A stretch of 54,557 nt of DNA from Rariglobus sp. (GTDB lineage: Bacteria > Verrucomicrobiota > Verrucomicrobiia > Opitutales > Opitutaceae): positions 1 to 54,557 of the forward strand of contig JAQSWS010000024.1 of NCBI GenBank assembly GCA_029266495.1, read 5' to 3'. Shown in pieces: positions 34,028 to 43,498 of this stretch. Under the pieces are notes generated by a model. The model ran no database searches. It worked only from the letters and a program-made list of their open reading frames with translations, and had not been told where the DNA came from. A program made the position numbers and the translations under genes. Position 1 is the stretch's first letter. The number at the start of each line of letters is the position of its first letter.

Positions 34028-37000
34028 TTACGGGGTGACGACGCGAAGGCGGATGAAGCGACGCGTCGCAGCTGTAGGGGCGATGAGATCTTTGACCCGG
34101 ACGGTCTGGGTGTATCCATCGTCACTCTGAACGACCGGCGTGGAGATATCGGCTGCGCCTGATTTCCACGTCTGTAGGTCGCCTGATACTTCGACGACGT
34201 AGGTCAGATCGGCGGCCGTTTTGCTCCGCTTGTAGGTGAGGGAAAGACAGCCATCCAAAAGTTCTCCTTGCGGCACGGCAGGGTCGGGCATCTTCGGGTT
34301 CATCGCCAGGGCATATTCCATCAGGTTGGGGTAACCATCATTGTCGGGATCGGCGGAGTTGCCGCTGACTGCGTTGTTACCCAACTCGGCGGAGGTAAAG
34401 GAGGCGGACTTGAAAGCCGCCAGGCTGGAGGGTTGGAAGTTGGCAACCAGTGAACGACTGCCGTTGACCGTAAACGTGTAGGCCGACGGAGAACCCGTTG
34501 ACGTTCCACTTTCACTCCATGCCGCGAAAGCATACCCGCTGGAAGGCGTTGCGGTCAGGGTGACGCTCGTTCCCGCATTGAATATTCCGCTTCCGCCGAT
34601 CGTGCCCGCACCGGCCGGCGATGAACTGGCCGATACCGTGCAGGCGGTCAGGCTTGGGGCCACGTTCTCCATCGCCACGCCGGTGAATGTTGAGGCGTTT
34701 TTGACGGTATCGATTCCCGCACACACGGCCAGACCGGCCATGGGTGTATTGGCGAAGGTCAGCGCCGCGCTTCCGACCTGTATCCATGAAATGTTATTCG
34801 TGGAGTAGTAGCCGGTGCAGGTGCCGCTCGTGGTGGTCAGCTTGAGCCAGATTGGAGGAGCGACGGTTGTTCCGGCCTGCACTGAAGACGCGGTGCCTCC
34901 GGTCGTGGAACGCGCACGAAAGCTGATGACTCCACCCGGCGACACCGTGAGTGCCGCGAAGGGAGCGTCAGGGTCGCTGTTATCGCGGAGCATGACGCCC
35001 GCCTGCGCGTTGCCATGGGTATTCTGAATGGACGTCACGCGCGCGAGAATTGAAGGGCTGCTGGTGGACGTGCGTGCAGAGGCGAAATTAAATTTATCGG
35101 AGGTTCCGCCAATCTGGGTTCCACCGCCGGTGACCGTCCAGGTCGTGCCAGCGTAGGTGGCCGCTCCGCTCAGGGCGGGCGCACCGATATCGAGGTCGCT
35201 CCAGCCATCGGGGAGGAGGCTGGTGGTGATCGTGCCGGTTCCGCTAAAAACGACGCCGCGCCCGTTGAGCTGGGCGGCGGTATAGGTGCCGGCATCCAGG
35301 ACGGTGTTACCGATGGTCAAGCGGGCCACTTTGACCACCTTGTCGTTTGTCACCGCCGTGCCGGTTCCGACGATCAATTGTCCGGAGCTCGTCAGGTTGG
35401 TGGGAACACTCAAGGTTCCGGCGACCAGGTTAAGTTTTCCGCGGTAGTCGGCGGCATTGGAGATATTCAAGAGCGTGGAACCGTTCGTGCCGGCTGTGCC
35501 GATGGCGTTCGTCAGGACGAGGTCACCGGTGCCCGTCAGGCGCGATACCCTCAGGTTGATGCCGCTGGTGGGGTAGGTTGCGTTGCCGCCATTTGAAATC
35601 TGGGTTGTGCCCAAGCTGGTAAACGTGCCGACCGCCAGAATCTGTATCATCGCTCCCGATAGGGGAAGAATGCTGCCGCCCGAGGTGGCGAGCGAAGGAA
35701 GCCTATTGGTGGGCATGCCGCTGGTCGTGGTATACGCGAGCCGCAGCCTGGCCGTGGAGCCATCGAGAACGATGTTGTTCCCGTAAAAATCCGGCTCGGC
35801 CGGATAGGAACTGTTCTTGGTGCGGACCTCGAAGCCGTTGGTGTGAAAACGGTCCGCCACGGTCCCTCGGTTAAACGCGCTGAACGCGACTCCTCCCACC
35901 GGCTGGCTCCACCAAGTCGTCTTCAGGTTCCAATCCTGGCCCGATGCTTGATTGGCGTGCAGATACCAGTCGGCGGGCGGGATATCGGTGCGATCATGGA
36001 TCATCACGATCGCCGAAGTCTTCGGACTGATCACGTAATGGTTTCCGGGGGTGATCGTCATAATGACACTCTGTTCGCCCTCGTAGACGGTGTTGGGCAC
36101 GGGCGTCACGTTCACGGTTGTGGATGGAGCGGTGAGCGGCAGGGGGCCCGCCGCAAGGGTGTGGCGTGTGCCGATGGCGGCGGTGCCGGTGATCGTGTAG
36201 TTGATCGACAGGGGTTGTGTTCCGGTGGTTGAAACGGTGAAGACTCCGGGAGCGGCACCGGTCTCATAAGCCTCGGGGGAAATCGCCTTGATCGTCACTA
36301 CCGGCAGCGGACTTTCTGTGATGGAGACCGAGCCGGCGTTGGGCAGGGCGTCGTAGAGAACCTTTCCGTTGATGACGGGAACGTTCACGGTTCTGGCATC
36401 CTGGACGACGACGGCGGCCTTCCATGCGACCGGCACTTCGGTCGTCAGCGTGAGCGGCAAATCATAGAGCGCGCCCTTCGTCGTGGTCAGCGTCAGGGTC
36501 ACGAGCGAGCTGGTTGTGGAGGTCACCGCGATGGTCGCGGCGTTTCGCTCGGCTTCGTATTTGTGATAAGAGATATGATCGGTGATCCAGAGGTCGCCGC
36601 TGTCCCGTTTGAGTTTCAGGCCGTCGAGAAAGTCACGATAGACGGCTTTATCGAACGCCCAAAAATCCTGGAAGCCCAGGTCGGGATCACCTTCCGAATG
36701 TCTCCGTTGCAAGCCGTGAAAAATCGCGTAGCCCATGCCCTTTGCCGTGATAGCGGTGTCGGCAACCGCCATCAGCTGGGGAAGCGTGTTGATCCCGGAG
36801 AAGGGGGCTTGGGCGGCGATAAAGGCCGGACGGCTGATCAGATTGTATTTGTTCAGGATATCCGTGAGCGGCTGGCCATAGCTGAACCAAGTGCCCACGC
36901 CGGGTTGTCCATAGGACATCAGGCGGGGAGTGGTGTCGCCGGGGTGGAAGATGTTATTGATGGCTTCCCAGCATTTCCGAATTTCGTCCTCCATGCCAAT

Positions 37001-37330
37001 CAGGGTGGTGGTGTTTGAGTGGGACCACGTGTGGTCGCCGTAAACCATCCCTTGTTGCGGAATCACGTTCGTCCACTGGTTGGCGTTGGACGTGTAGGAG
37101 CTGCTGCTGGGATTGATGTAGAAGGTGCCGATCATATCGCGTTTAACCAGCTCGGGGATCGCGATCTGAACGTGGCTGGCGCAACTGTCGTCGAACATCA
37201 GCAGGAAGCACGCGGTCTTGTTGTCTTTCCACCGTGCCACTTGGGAATCACCCACGGCAGCCTGGGCAATCGAGGGAAAGCCTGTTGCCAATGCAGCGGC
37301 CAGCAGTGTCCAGAAGGGGTATCTTTTCAT
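34028..37330 (-). CDS. Large secreted polysaccharide deacetylase fusion protein
   Basis: 1100 residues. A signal peptide (1-24) is followed by a NodB/CE4 domain (about 28-285) with FLLMFDDSC (D47, D48) and DHTWSH (H100, H104). Then come a Calx-beta-like stretch (about 345-445), an autotransporter-strand-like repeat region (about 480-700), a DUF1349-like sandwich (about 710-875), an InlB-B-type repeat (SGYAFAAWSE and following) and a Ca-binding-like DPDNDGYPNLMEYAL segment near the end. No PEP-CTERM tag is present. An in-frame TAA lies six bases before the ATG and fixes the start. It is divergent from the repeat protein at 37842-41150, and the shared 511-base region has two TGTTnnAACA sites. 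A secreted, matrix-bound deacetylase is inferred. Confidence 0.88.
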   Translation of the reverse strand: MKRYPFWTLLAAALATGFPSIAQAAVGDSQVARWKDNKTACFLLMFDDSCASHVQIAIPELVKRDMIGTFYINPSSSSYTSNANQWTNVIPQQGMVYGDHTWSHSNTTTLIGMEDEIRKCWEAINNIFHPGDTTPRLMSYGQPGVGTWFSYGQPLTDILNKYNLISRPAFIAAQAPFSGINTLPQLMAVADTAITAKGMGYAIFHGLQRRHSEGDPDLGFQDFWAFDKAVYRDFLDGLKLKRDSGDLWITDHISYHKYEAERNAATIAVTSTTSSLVTLTLTTTKGALYDLPLTLTTEVPVAWKAAVVVQDARTVNVPVINGKVLYDALPNAGSVSITESPLPVVTIKAISPEAYETGAAPGVFTVSTTGTQPLSINYTITGTAAIGTRHTLAAGPLPLTAPSTTVNVTPVPNTVYEGEQSVIMTITPGNHYVISPKTSAIVMIHDRTDIPPADWYLHANQASGQDWNLKTTWWSQPVGGVAFSAFNRGTVADRFHTNGFEVRTKNSSYPAEPDFYGNNIVLDGSTARLRLAYTTTSGMPTNRLPSLATSGGSILPLSGAMIQILAVGTFTSLGTTQISNGGNATYPTSGINLRVSRLTGTGDLVLTNAIGTAGTNGSTLLNISNAADYRGKLNLVAGTLSVPTNLTSSGQLIVGTGTAVTNDKVVKVARLTIGNTVLDAGTYTAAQLNGRGVVFSGTGTITTSLLPDGWSDLDIGAPALSGAATYAGTTWTVTGGGTQIGGTSDKFNFASARTSTSSPSILARVTSIQNTHGNAQAGVMLRDNSDPDAPFAALTVSPGGVISFRARSTTGGTASSVQAGTTVAPPIWLKLTTTSGTCTGYYSTNNISWIQVGSAALTFANTPMAGLAVCAGIDTVKNASTFTGVAMENVAPSLTACTVSASSSPAGAGTIGGSGIFNAGTSVTLTATPSSGYAFAAWSESGTSTGSPSAYTFTVNGSRSLVANFQPSSLAAFKSASFTSAELGNNAVSGNSADPDNDGYPNLMEYALAMNPKMPDPAVPQGELLDGCLSLTYKRSKTAADLTYVVEVSGDLQTWKSGAADISTPVVQSDDGYTQTVRVKDLIAPTAATRRFIRLRVVTP

Positions 37331-37420
37331 TTCTTAGAAATCGTCGGGACCTGCGACGGAAGGCTCGATGAAGAGCGATTCCCACCTGCAAAAGGCGCCG
37401 CGCATGAATACTAGCGGGGT

Positions 37421-37430
37421 TGTTAAAACA
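37421..37430. promoter_or_regulatory. TGTTAAAACA, candidate operator before the deacetylase fusion gene
   Basis: It matches the TGTTnnAACA pattern and lies 90 bases upstream of the deacetylase fusion start at 37330. Confidence 0.55.
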
Positions 37431-37696
37431 AATGTTCGGAGGCCTTGAAGATCCGCCCGGATGCTGGCCAAAGGCCGGGCGGGGAAAACACGGTCGATGT
37501 TGGTGAACGTGGTCCAGCCGGAGCCACCGTTGACGGACCGCCTGAGGCCGTCGGACGGAAACGGATTCTGGTTGCAGCAGCTCTCATCGCAGAATCGCTG
37601 ATCGTCGAATCTCCGGCCGTCGCCGGGGACTTGGGATGTGCCGGTTCAAAGACCGTTTTGCCGTTCGTTTTCAGTTATGCCGCAACGGCTTTCATT

Positions 37697-37706
37697 TGTT
37701 TTAACA
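37697..37706. promoter_or_regulatory. TGTTTTAACA, candidate operator before the PEP-CTERM repeat protein gene
   Basis: It matches the TGTTnnAACA pattern inside the longer inverted repeat TTGTTTTAACAA and lies 135 bases upstream of the start at 37842, in the AT-richest part of the interval. Confidence 0.55.
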
Positions 37707-37841
37707 ATTTTGTGAGAGAATGGCTGCGAATCTAAGGAATTCTTCCCATGCGCGCTAAAGATCGCCGATAACGTCCCGCAGAGATCGTGGGCCCAAACGC
37801 CCATGAACTTGCGTTAGCCCCACCCCAGCCCCTTCCCCGTC

Positions 37842-40800
37842 ATGAAAAACCTGTGCTTTGCCCAGTCCTCGACCTTCCCTCGTGGTCAGATTTTCGGTTC
37901 TCCGGGACAAAAACCCGTGCTTGGTTCCGCCTTCCGTATTTTGCCGGTCACCGTGTTGATTCTGGCGGGTGGCGTGACGGCGAAAGCCGCCAGCGTTAAT
38001 TGGGACGGCGGCGGCGTGAATGGCACCGACTGGAATACCGCTACGAATTGGAGTGGTGACGTTCTGCCTGGTGCGAGCGACACCGTCTTCTTTACCACCA
38101 CGGGCCTGCCTGCTTCCACGGTCATCTCGTTGGGAGCCTCGCAGACGATCCGTGAACTGCGGATTAACTCCTACAGTAACGTGCCGACATTCACCATCGG
38201 CAGCGCTGCGGATATTACAGCGGGTAACACGCTCACGCTGACCAATGTTTACCGTGGAGATAACAACAGTGGGACGCAGACCATTGCGGCCAACGTCAAC
38301 CTGGCGGGGGACAGCGTCTGGAATATCATCAACGGTTACAGTGGCACCGTTTCTGTCACCGGAGCAGTCGGCAGCGCCTCCGATGTCACCCTCGTCAAAG
38401 AGGGCAGTAATTCGCTGACCTTGAGCGGCGCCAACACCTTCACGGGTGGCGTGCGTTCAGTCGGTGGCAGTCTTATTTTGACCAACACCAATGCCTACAC
38501 CGGCACCACGGCGGCGACGGGTGGCAACGTGACGCTGAGTTTCGGCGCGGCGACCGCGACGAATATCGTCAACAGCTCCTCCACATTGGCGCTGGGCGGC
38601 ATCCGTGGCGGCGGCACCCTGACCGTGAACGGCCGCAACCTTGCCAACGTCGTCAACAGCCAGACTTTCAACGGACTGACGCTCAACGCGGGTGCATCGA
38701 CCTTGAGTATTGTGAACGGCATCTCTTCGGGCAAGACGCTCGTGAGCCTGGGTGCGATCACCCGCAATGTCGGCGGCACTGTCAATTTCGTGCAGCCGAC
38801 GGTCGCCACGACGATCAGTGCTCAAAACGGTTATACCACTACGTCGACCAACGACGCGGGTAACATTCTCGGTGGCTGGGCCACGGTCGGATCCGCCAAC
38901 TGGGCGACCAATGATGGCACCAACATCGTCGCTTACACCGCCTACACCAATGATGCATGGGCTGCGGGGAACAACACCACGGTCACCACAAGCGGGACGA
39001 TCGCGGATGATTCCACCACGCACAGCCTTCGCTTCAATGCGGCCGCAGCCAACACCCTTACGCTGGGCGGGACCAACACGATCACTTCGGGCGGCATCCT
39101 GGTCACCTCCGCAGTGGGCAACAATCTTACCACCCTCACGGGAGGAACGCTTCGCGGATCCAGCGGCGGCGATCTGGTGATCCACCAGCACAACACCAGC
39201 AACAGCCTGACGATTGCCTCGAATATCGCGGACAACACCACGCCCACCGCGCTCACCAAGTCAGGCAGTGGTAACCTCAACCTGACGGGAACTCTTGGCC
39301 ACACTGGCGGCACCTATGTGAACGCGGGCACGCTCACGCTTGTGGCCGGCTCAACCGATCCGCTCGTCAACACCGGCGCGATTACGGTCGCCGGGGGCAC
39401 CCTCAGTCTGGGCACGGGCACGAATCAGAGCACCAGCGGTGCGGTCGTTCTCGCCAGCGGCACGCTTTCGGGCGGCACGCTCACCAAGTCCGGTGCCAAC
39501 TATGATGTGCGCAACGGCACGATTTCCACGAAGCTGGCGGGCAGCGTCGGCCTCGATAAAACCACGTCCGGCACGGTGACGTTATCAAACACGGCCGCCA
39601 ATACGTTTACCGGCACCACGACAATCACCGAGGGCAATGTGATCGGCGGCGGAGCCGCCAACGTGATTGCAATCAGCGGCGATCTGGTGGTGGGCTCGGT
39701 GAGCGGGATCAACGCGGCGTCCTACACCAACAGCGGATCCAACACCGTGTTTAACAGCGCCAAAAACATCACGGTCTACAGCAACGGCACGGTGAGTCTG
39801 GGTGGCGGTGCCCAATCACTGAACGGCACGATTTCGATTTTCGGAGGCACCATCACCGGCTCCCAGGTTTATCAGAATGTCACGGTCAACATGACCGGCG
39901 GCACCTGGAGCGGCACCACCTATGGCAACAACAACAGCTTCAACACGAGTGCCAGCGATACCACGGCTACTATTTCCGCCGCATTGCAGAGCAGTCAGGC
40001 CACCAAGACCTTTACGGTGGCGGATGGTGCGGCCTCGGTTGACGCGCTCATGAGTGGGAGCATTGCCACCGGTGCGGTGACCAAGGCCGGAGCTGGCTAC
40101 CTGTCGATGACCGGCAGCAAGGCCTACACAGGCATCACAACCATCAGCGGAGGCACTCTTGCGGCGTCCGTCCTCGCGAATGGAAACACCAGCAGCAGCA
40201 TAGGTGCTTCGTCGAATGCCGCAGCCAGTCTCCGTCTGGGCAACGGCACGACGTTTCAATACACCGGTTCCGGGCATACCACGGACCGTCTCTTTACGGT
40301 GAACGGCACTGCTGCCGGCGACAGCGCCACGGTTGAGGCATCGGGCACGGGAGCGGTGAATTTTAACAACACCGGCAGCACTGCCTGGGGCACGACCAAT
40401 CAAACGCGCACACTCAAGCTTGGCGGCACCAGCACGGCGGATAACACGCTCTCCGCACTCATTGCCAATAACGGCACCGGGGCGGTCGCTTTCACCAAGG
40501 AAGGCGTCGGCAAGTGGATTCTCACCAACGCCAACACCTACACCGGCGCCACCACCGTCAACGGCGGTTCGCTCATCGTGAACGGCAGCCTGGCCTCCGG
40601 TTCCGCAGTCACCGTCAACTCCGGCGGCACGCTTGGGGGCTCGGGCATCATCGGCGGCAGCGTCACGGTCGAGTCCGGCGGTTTCCTCGCTCCCGGTAAC
40701 AGCCCTGGCATCCTTACGGTCGGTTCGCTCAACCTCGCCACGGGCAGCACGACCTCCCTGGAGATCGCTGGCGCGGCGGTGCGTGGCACCGATTTCGATG

Positions 40801-41150
40801 GTATTACCGTCACGAACTTGAACGGCCTCACCTACGGGGGCACCCTCAGCTTCAGCTTCACCTCCAGCCTGACCAATGGTGACACGCTTGATCTGTTCAG
40901 CTTCACCGGCACCACCGGCGGCGCCTTCACCAGCGTCGTCTCCACCGGAGCGTATGCCGGCACCTGGACGGTGGGCACCGGTGTGTGGACGCTCATCAGC
41001 AACGATCAGCTGCTGACCTTTAACAATGCCACCGGCGATCTCTTGGTGGTAGCCAACGCCATCCCCGAGCCTTCCACGTATGCCGTGATCGGAGGTCTGC
41101 TCGCTTTGGCTGCGGCTGTCTGCCGCCGCTCCCGTTCGTCCCGCGTTTGA
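37842..41150 (+). CDS. PEP-CTERM protein with autotransporter-associated beta-strand repeats
   Basis: 1102 residues. An unusually long signal sequence (about 1-50, hydrophobic run FRILPVTVLILAGGV, cut near AKA) is followed by about 1000 residues of degenerate strand repeats built around G-x-L-T-L-x-x-x-N-T-Y-T-G-x-T and GGSLxVNG. These repeats form a long beta-helix-like stalk. The repeat unit GKWILTNANTYTGATTVNGG is the clearest copy (about 890). The C-terminus has the PEP-CTERM tag IPEPSTYAVIGG, a hydrophobic segment and RRSRSSRV. There is no autotransporter pore domain, so it is probably sorted by exosortase to the surface or matrix. Repetitive sequence here is coding, not a CRISPR. A strong terminator follows at 41221-41255. 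Confidence 0.92.
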   Translation: MKNLCFAQSSTFPRGQIFGSPGQKPVLGSAFRILPVTVLILAGGVTAKAASVNWDGGGVNGTDWNTATNWSGDVLPGASDTVFFTTTGLPASTVISLGASQTIRELRINSYSNVPTFTIGSAADITAGNTLTLTNVYRGDNNSGTQTIAANVNLAGDSVWNIINGYSGTVSVTGAVGSASDVTLVKEGSNSLTLSGANTFTGGVRSVGGSLILTNTNAYTGTTAATGGNVTLSFGAATATNIVNSSSTLALGGIRGGGTLTVNGRNLANVVNSQTFNGLTLNAGASTLSIVNGISSGKTLVSLGAITRNVGGTVNFVQPTVATTISAQNGYTTTSTNDAGNILGGWATVGSANWATNDGTNIVAYTAYTNDAWAAGNNTTVTTSGTIADDSTTHSLRFNAAAANTLTLGGTNTITSGGILVTSAVGNNLTTLTGGTLRGSSGGDLVIHQHNTSNSLTIASNIADNTTPTALTKSGSGNLNLTGTLGHTGGTYVNAGTLTLVAGSTDPLVNTGAITVAGGTLSLGTGTNQSTSGAVVLASGTLSGGTLTKSGANYDVRNGTISTKLAGSVGLDKTTSGTVTLSNTAANTFTGTTTITEGNVIGGGAANVIAISGDLVVGSVSGINAASYTNSGSNTVFNSAKNITVYSNGTVSLGGGAQSLNGTISIFGGTITGSQVYQNVTVNMTGGTWSGTTYGNNNSFNTSASDTTATISAALQSSQATKTFTVADGAASVDALMSGSIATGAVTKAGAGYLSMTGSKAYTGITTISGGTLAASVLANGNTSSSIGASSNAAASLRLGNGTTFQYTGSGHTTDRLFTVNGTAAGDSATVEASGTGAVNFNNTGSTAWGTTNQTRTLKLGGTSTADNTLSALIANNGTGAVAFTKEGVGKWILTNANTYTGATTVNGGSLIVNGSLASGSAVTVNSGGTLGGSGIIGGSVTVESGGFLAPGNSPGILTVGSLNLATGSTTSLEIAGAAVRGTDFDGITVTNLNGLTYGGTLSFSFTSSLTNGDTLDLFSFTGTTGGAFTSVVSTGAYAGTWTVGTGVWTLISNDQLLTFNNATGDLLVVANAIPEPSTYAVIGGLLALAAAVCRRSRSSRV

Positions 41151-41220
41151 ATCCGTAAGGATCACCTGCGTTGTGACACCAGCAGGTTCTCCCTTGGGGG
41201 AGCTTGCCGGGTGTCTCGAA

Positions 41221-41255
41221 AAAAAGGCCGCGCATGAGTGCGCGGCCTTTTTTTT
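41221..41255 (+). terminator. Strong rho-independent terminator
   Basis: A stem pairs 41221-41233 (five A then GGCCGCGC) with 41240-41252 (GCGCGGCC then T), with a six-base loop ATGAGT, followed by more T residues to 41255. It lies 70 bases after the PEP-CTERM repeat gene. The A-run on the other side makes it usable from the minus strand too. Confidence 0.9.
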
Positions 41256-41565
41256 GGTGTGCGACAAACACTCCGACTCGACGCTTCTCTCTGCGGGTGT
41301 CTGCGGATCTGGCGTCTCTCGGACCACCAATTTGGCGGCGACTCACTTCACGCCTTAACCTTTCCACGGGTCGAGCCAATGGGAAATCCCATATCTCCGG
41401 CCGCGGGGACAACCTGCTGTTTGCCGAATTGAAGGACGAGTATTCATGGAGCGGACACCGGTTCTGGATGGCCCGCGGACGGCGTGGTCGGCGGACTGGC
41501 CTCCGCCTTCGGATTGGGAAACAAGCCCGGCCGCAGCACTGCGTGGACTGGTGGTCAGGTGCGCA

Positions 41566-41593
41566 CAAAAAAACCCGGCGGGGAGCCGGGTTG
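41566..41593 (-). terminator. Rho-independent terminator of the minus-strand PEP-CTERM gene
   Basis: AACCCGGC (41573-41580) pairs with GCCGGGTT (41586-41593) around a five-base loop. On the minus strand the stem is followed by a run of T (A residues at 41568-41574 on the plus strand). It lies 27 bases after the stop at 41620. Confidence 0.88.
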
Positions 41594-41619
41594 ATTAAGC
41601 GGGTGGTTGGGAGACCGGA

Positions 41620-42426
41620 TCAGGCCTTTGGGCGGCGACGCCAGAAGGCGAGGCCGAGGACCGCAGCGCCGGAGACCACGGCGTAGGTCGAGGGTTCGGG
41701 GATGGTGCCGATGGCAAAGTTATCCGCCCAGATGCTGGGGGTTAAACTCGTGTTGCCTGCATCGAAAAGGCGCAAGATCACCGTGGTGCTGGCCCAATTA
41801 AAATCGCCGGCGGAAAACGTGCGGGAAAAAGTCTGGGAGCCGACCGTGAGTGCAAGCGTGGGCGTTGTTCCGGCAACGCTGAGGGTTGCCGAATAGCTTC
41901 CGAAGGCGGAACCGACATCGACACCGGTCGACGCCGTATTGCTGCCCGCCAGGGTGCCGGCCTCTATGCTCGCGGTGGTCACGGTGCCATCTTTGAAGAA
42001 GCGGAACAGGTCGGTGGTGCCGCTATTATCCACATTGAAAAGGGCCAGCACGTGGTTGCTGGCGTTGGTCGAGTCGGCGAAAATGATGCCGACGGAAGAA
42101 TTGGCGGTCGTGGCACGAAAATCGAAGCTCACGGTGAGAGGCGAGCTCGTGGAAAAGGTGGACTGGGTGCCGTCCGTCGTGTCTCCCGGTGTCGTATCGT
42201 AAAGCAATGCCGCGGCGCTGAACGAGCTGTTCGAGATGTTATGAATGAGGTAGTCGTTGGCCACTCCGTTGGACGACTGGGTGTTGCTGCTGGTCGCAGG
42301 GCCCAGATTGCGGAAGTTACCTGAGACCTGGCCTGCCGTTTCAAAGTCCAGGGATACTTGGGCGTAGGCGGTCACCGAGACGGAAGCGGCCAGGGTAAAT
42401 AGCAGGGAACGTAGGGAAGTGTTCAT
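41620..42426 (-). CDS. PEP-CTERM sorted protein, paralogue of the one at 10478-11296
   Basis: 268 residues with signal peptide (1-22, ending AYAQ) and a C-terminal tag IPEPSTYAVVSG, hydrophobic segment, RRRPKA. The body shares ordered blocks with the protein at 10478-11296: SLDFETAGQ, GVANDY, LLYDTTPGD, FRATTANSSVGIIFADSTN, LFRFFKDGTV, YSATLSVAGTTPTLALT, FSAGDFNW and LRLFD. No catalytic motifs are seen; a surface or matrix protein is likely. Unlike the other copy it has no TATCTACTC site upstream. It is followed by a good terminator. The bases before the ATG contain AGGATAAGG, one of the few starts here with a purine-rich tract. Confidence 0.87.
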   Translation of the reverse strand: MNTSLRSLLFTLAASVSVTAYAQVSLDFETAGQVSGNFRNLGPATSSNTQSSNGVANDYLIHNISNSSFSAAALLYDTTPGDTTDGTQSTFSTSSPLTVSFDFRATTANSSVGIIFADSTNASNHVLALFNVDNSGTTDLFRFFKDGTVTTASIEAGTLAGSNTASTGVDVGSAFGSYSATLSVAGTTPTLALTVGSQTFSRTFSAGDFNWASTTVILRLFDAGNTSLTPSIWADNFAIGTIPEPSTYAVVSGAAVLGLAFWRRRPKA

Positions 42427-42499
42427 GGGCCTTATCCTACCTGAAACGGACGGAAGGCGTTAGTCTGCTCCCTCGTTTAAAATGGAATAATTCTCAGGT

Positions 42500-43426
42500 T
42501 TAACTTTGTTCGAACTGGAACACCCTCGGGGTTTTTCCGGTGCGACGCTTGAAGACGCGCACAAAGTGGCTGGGGTCGGCGAAGCCGCAGTAGTGGGCGA
42601 TTTCGCCAACCGAGAACTGACGGGCCTGGAGCATGGACTTGGCGCGTTCGATGCGGACCCGCTCAATGTAGGCGGTGAGATTGCCGCCGGTGTGGCGTTT
42701 GAACTCGCCGCTCAGATAATTCGGGTGGCAGCCCGCGTGCGCGGCGATGTCGGTCACGCGGCAAGACTGGCCGAAGCGTCGCGCGACGAACTTGACCGTG
42801 GTGCGCACGAGCGGGGGAAGGTTGTGATAAGGGAGCCAGTGCACGTTTTGCGCGAGCGGCGGGTAACGCTCGACCGGAATGGCCAAGGCTTCGCACCACA
42901 GGCGGACGGATTCGACCACGGTGCGGAGGCGGTCTTGGTGCGCGGCGATCTCGGTCTCGCGGATGCGGGGCGCCGTTTTCCATGCGGCCACGTGGTTTGC
43001 CGGATCGATGCCGCGTCGCTTGCAGTAGCGGTGCACCCGGCGGAGCGATTCGGCCTCCCGTTCGACGATGGCGACGGAGCCGTAATAAAACACACCGAGC
43101 ACGGCGCCGCTGATGACGAGCGGCTCAACCAAGTCGAAGAGCCCGAGGTGGCAGAGGCCGCCAAACCCTTCGCGCCGGCGAATGGCAATGCGGTTGGCCG
43201 CACCTTTATTGATAGAACAGTCGAGCGGTCCGTGGAGGGCCGACTTGGCATGCATACAGGCGGCGCAGTTGTGGATGTCGTAAGATACCGGCAGCAGTAA
43301 TTGAGGGTAATCCAACGTCACGCCGGTGAAGTCCTCGAAACTCGCCCTGAGCGGTGCGGAGTTATTGAGCAGGTCCAGGGTGCGCTGGAACAGCGAGGGG
43401 GCGGCGGCGGGCAGGGCGGGGGGCAC
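42500..43426 (-). CDS. AraC-family regulator with PocR-type sensor domain
   Basis: 308 residues. The N-terminal part (about 8-150) has the cysteine pattern of PocR-like domains (YDIHNCAACMHAKS and LDCSINKG, then FGGLCHLGLFDLVEPLVISG), which bind small molecules, possibly with a metal. The C-terminal AraC domain (about 205-305) has two helix-turn-helix units: RVTDIAAHAGCHPNYLSGEF and VGEIAHYCGFADPSHFVRVFK. It follows the genes at 43499-46455 in the same direction with a 72-base gap, so it may control them. The effector is unknown. The start at 43426 gives a sensible protein; no Shine-Dalgarno sequence is present. Confidence 0.9.
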   Translation of the reverse strand: MPPALPAAAPSLFQRTLDLLNNSAPLRASFEDFTGVTLDYPQLLLPVSYDIHNCAACMHAKSALHGPLDCSINKGAANRIAIRRREGFGGLCHLGLFDLVEPLVISGAVLGVFYYGSVAIVEREAESLRRVHRYCKRRGIDPANHVAAWKTAPRIRETEIAAHQDRLRTVVESVRLWCEALAIPVERYPPLAQNVHWLPYHNLPPLVRTTVKFVARRFGQSCRVTDIAAHAGCHPNYLSGEFKRHTGGNLTAYIERVRIERAKSMLQARQFSVGEIAHYCGFADPSHFVRVFKRRTGKTPRVFQFEQS

Positions 43427-43498
43427 GAGGGTGGAGACCTGGGGTGGTGTGGGACGGGTGGCCGGGCATTTCCCCGGGGCGTCCGACCGGTGGTCGGG

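Larger units (their letters stand above)
37331..37841. other. Divergent regulatory region with two palindromes
   Basis: This 511-base interval separates two divergent genes for very large secreted proteins. It contains TGTTAAAACA at 37421-37430 and TGTTTTAACA at 37697-37706, one on each side. A minus-strand frame open from about 37640 to 37336 contains an Asp-box-like segment (RRSVNGGSGWTTF) and may be a worn remnant, but it has no credible start. No other gene is seen. Confidence 0.55.
41151..41619. other. Convergent gene-free stretch with two terminators
   Basis: This 469-base interval lies between the ends of two convergent PEP-CTERM genes. It has a strong plus-strand terminator near its left end and a minus-strand terminator near its right end. 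The 300 bases between them have open frames only with arginine-rich, unnatural composition and no gene is called. Confidence 0.65.

Noticed and set aside
38400-40650. Repeated GGCACC/ACCGGC-type DNA motifs that look like a repeat array
   Set aside because: They are in-frame codons of the strand repeats of the PEP-CTERM protein. Spacing and sequence vary, so no CRISPR or tandem-repeat locus.
41020-41568. A 182-codon minus-strand frame between the convergent PEP-CTERM genes
   Set aside because: It reads through a strong terminator hairpin and the end of the repeat protein gene and is arginine-rich without protein-like pattern.
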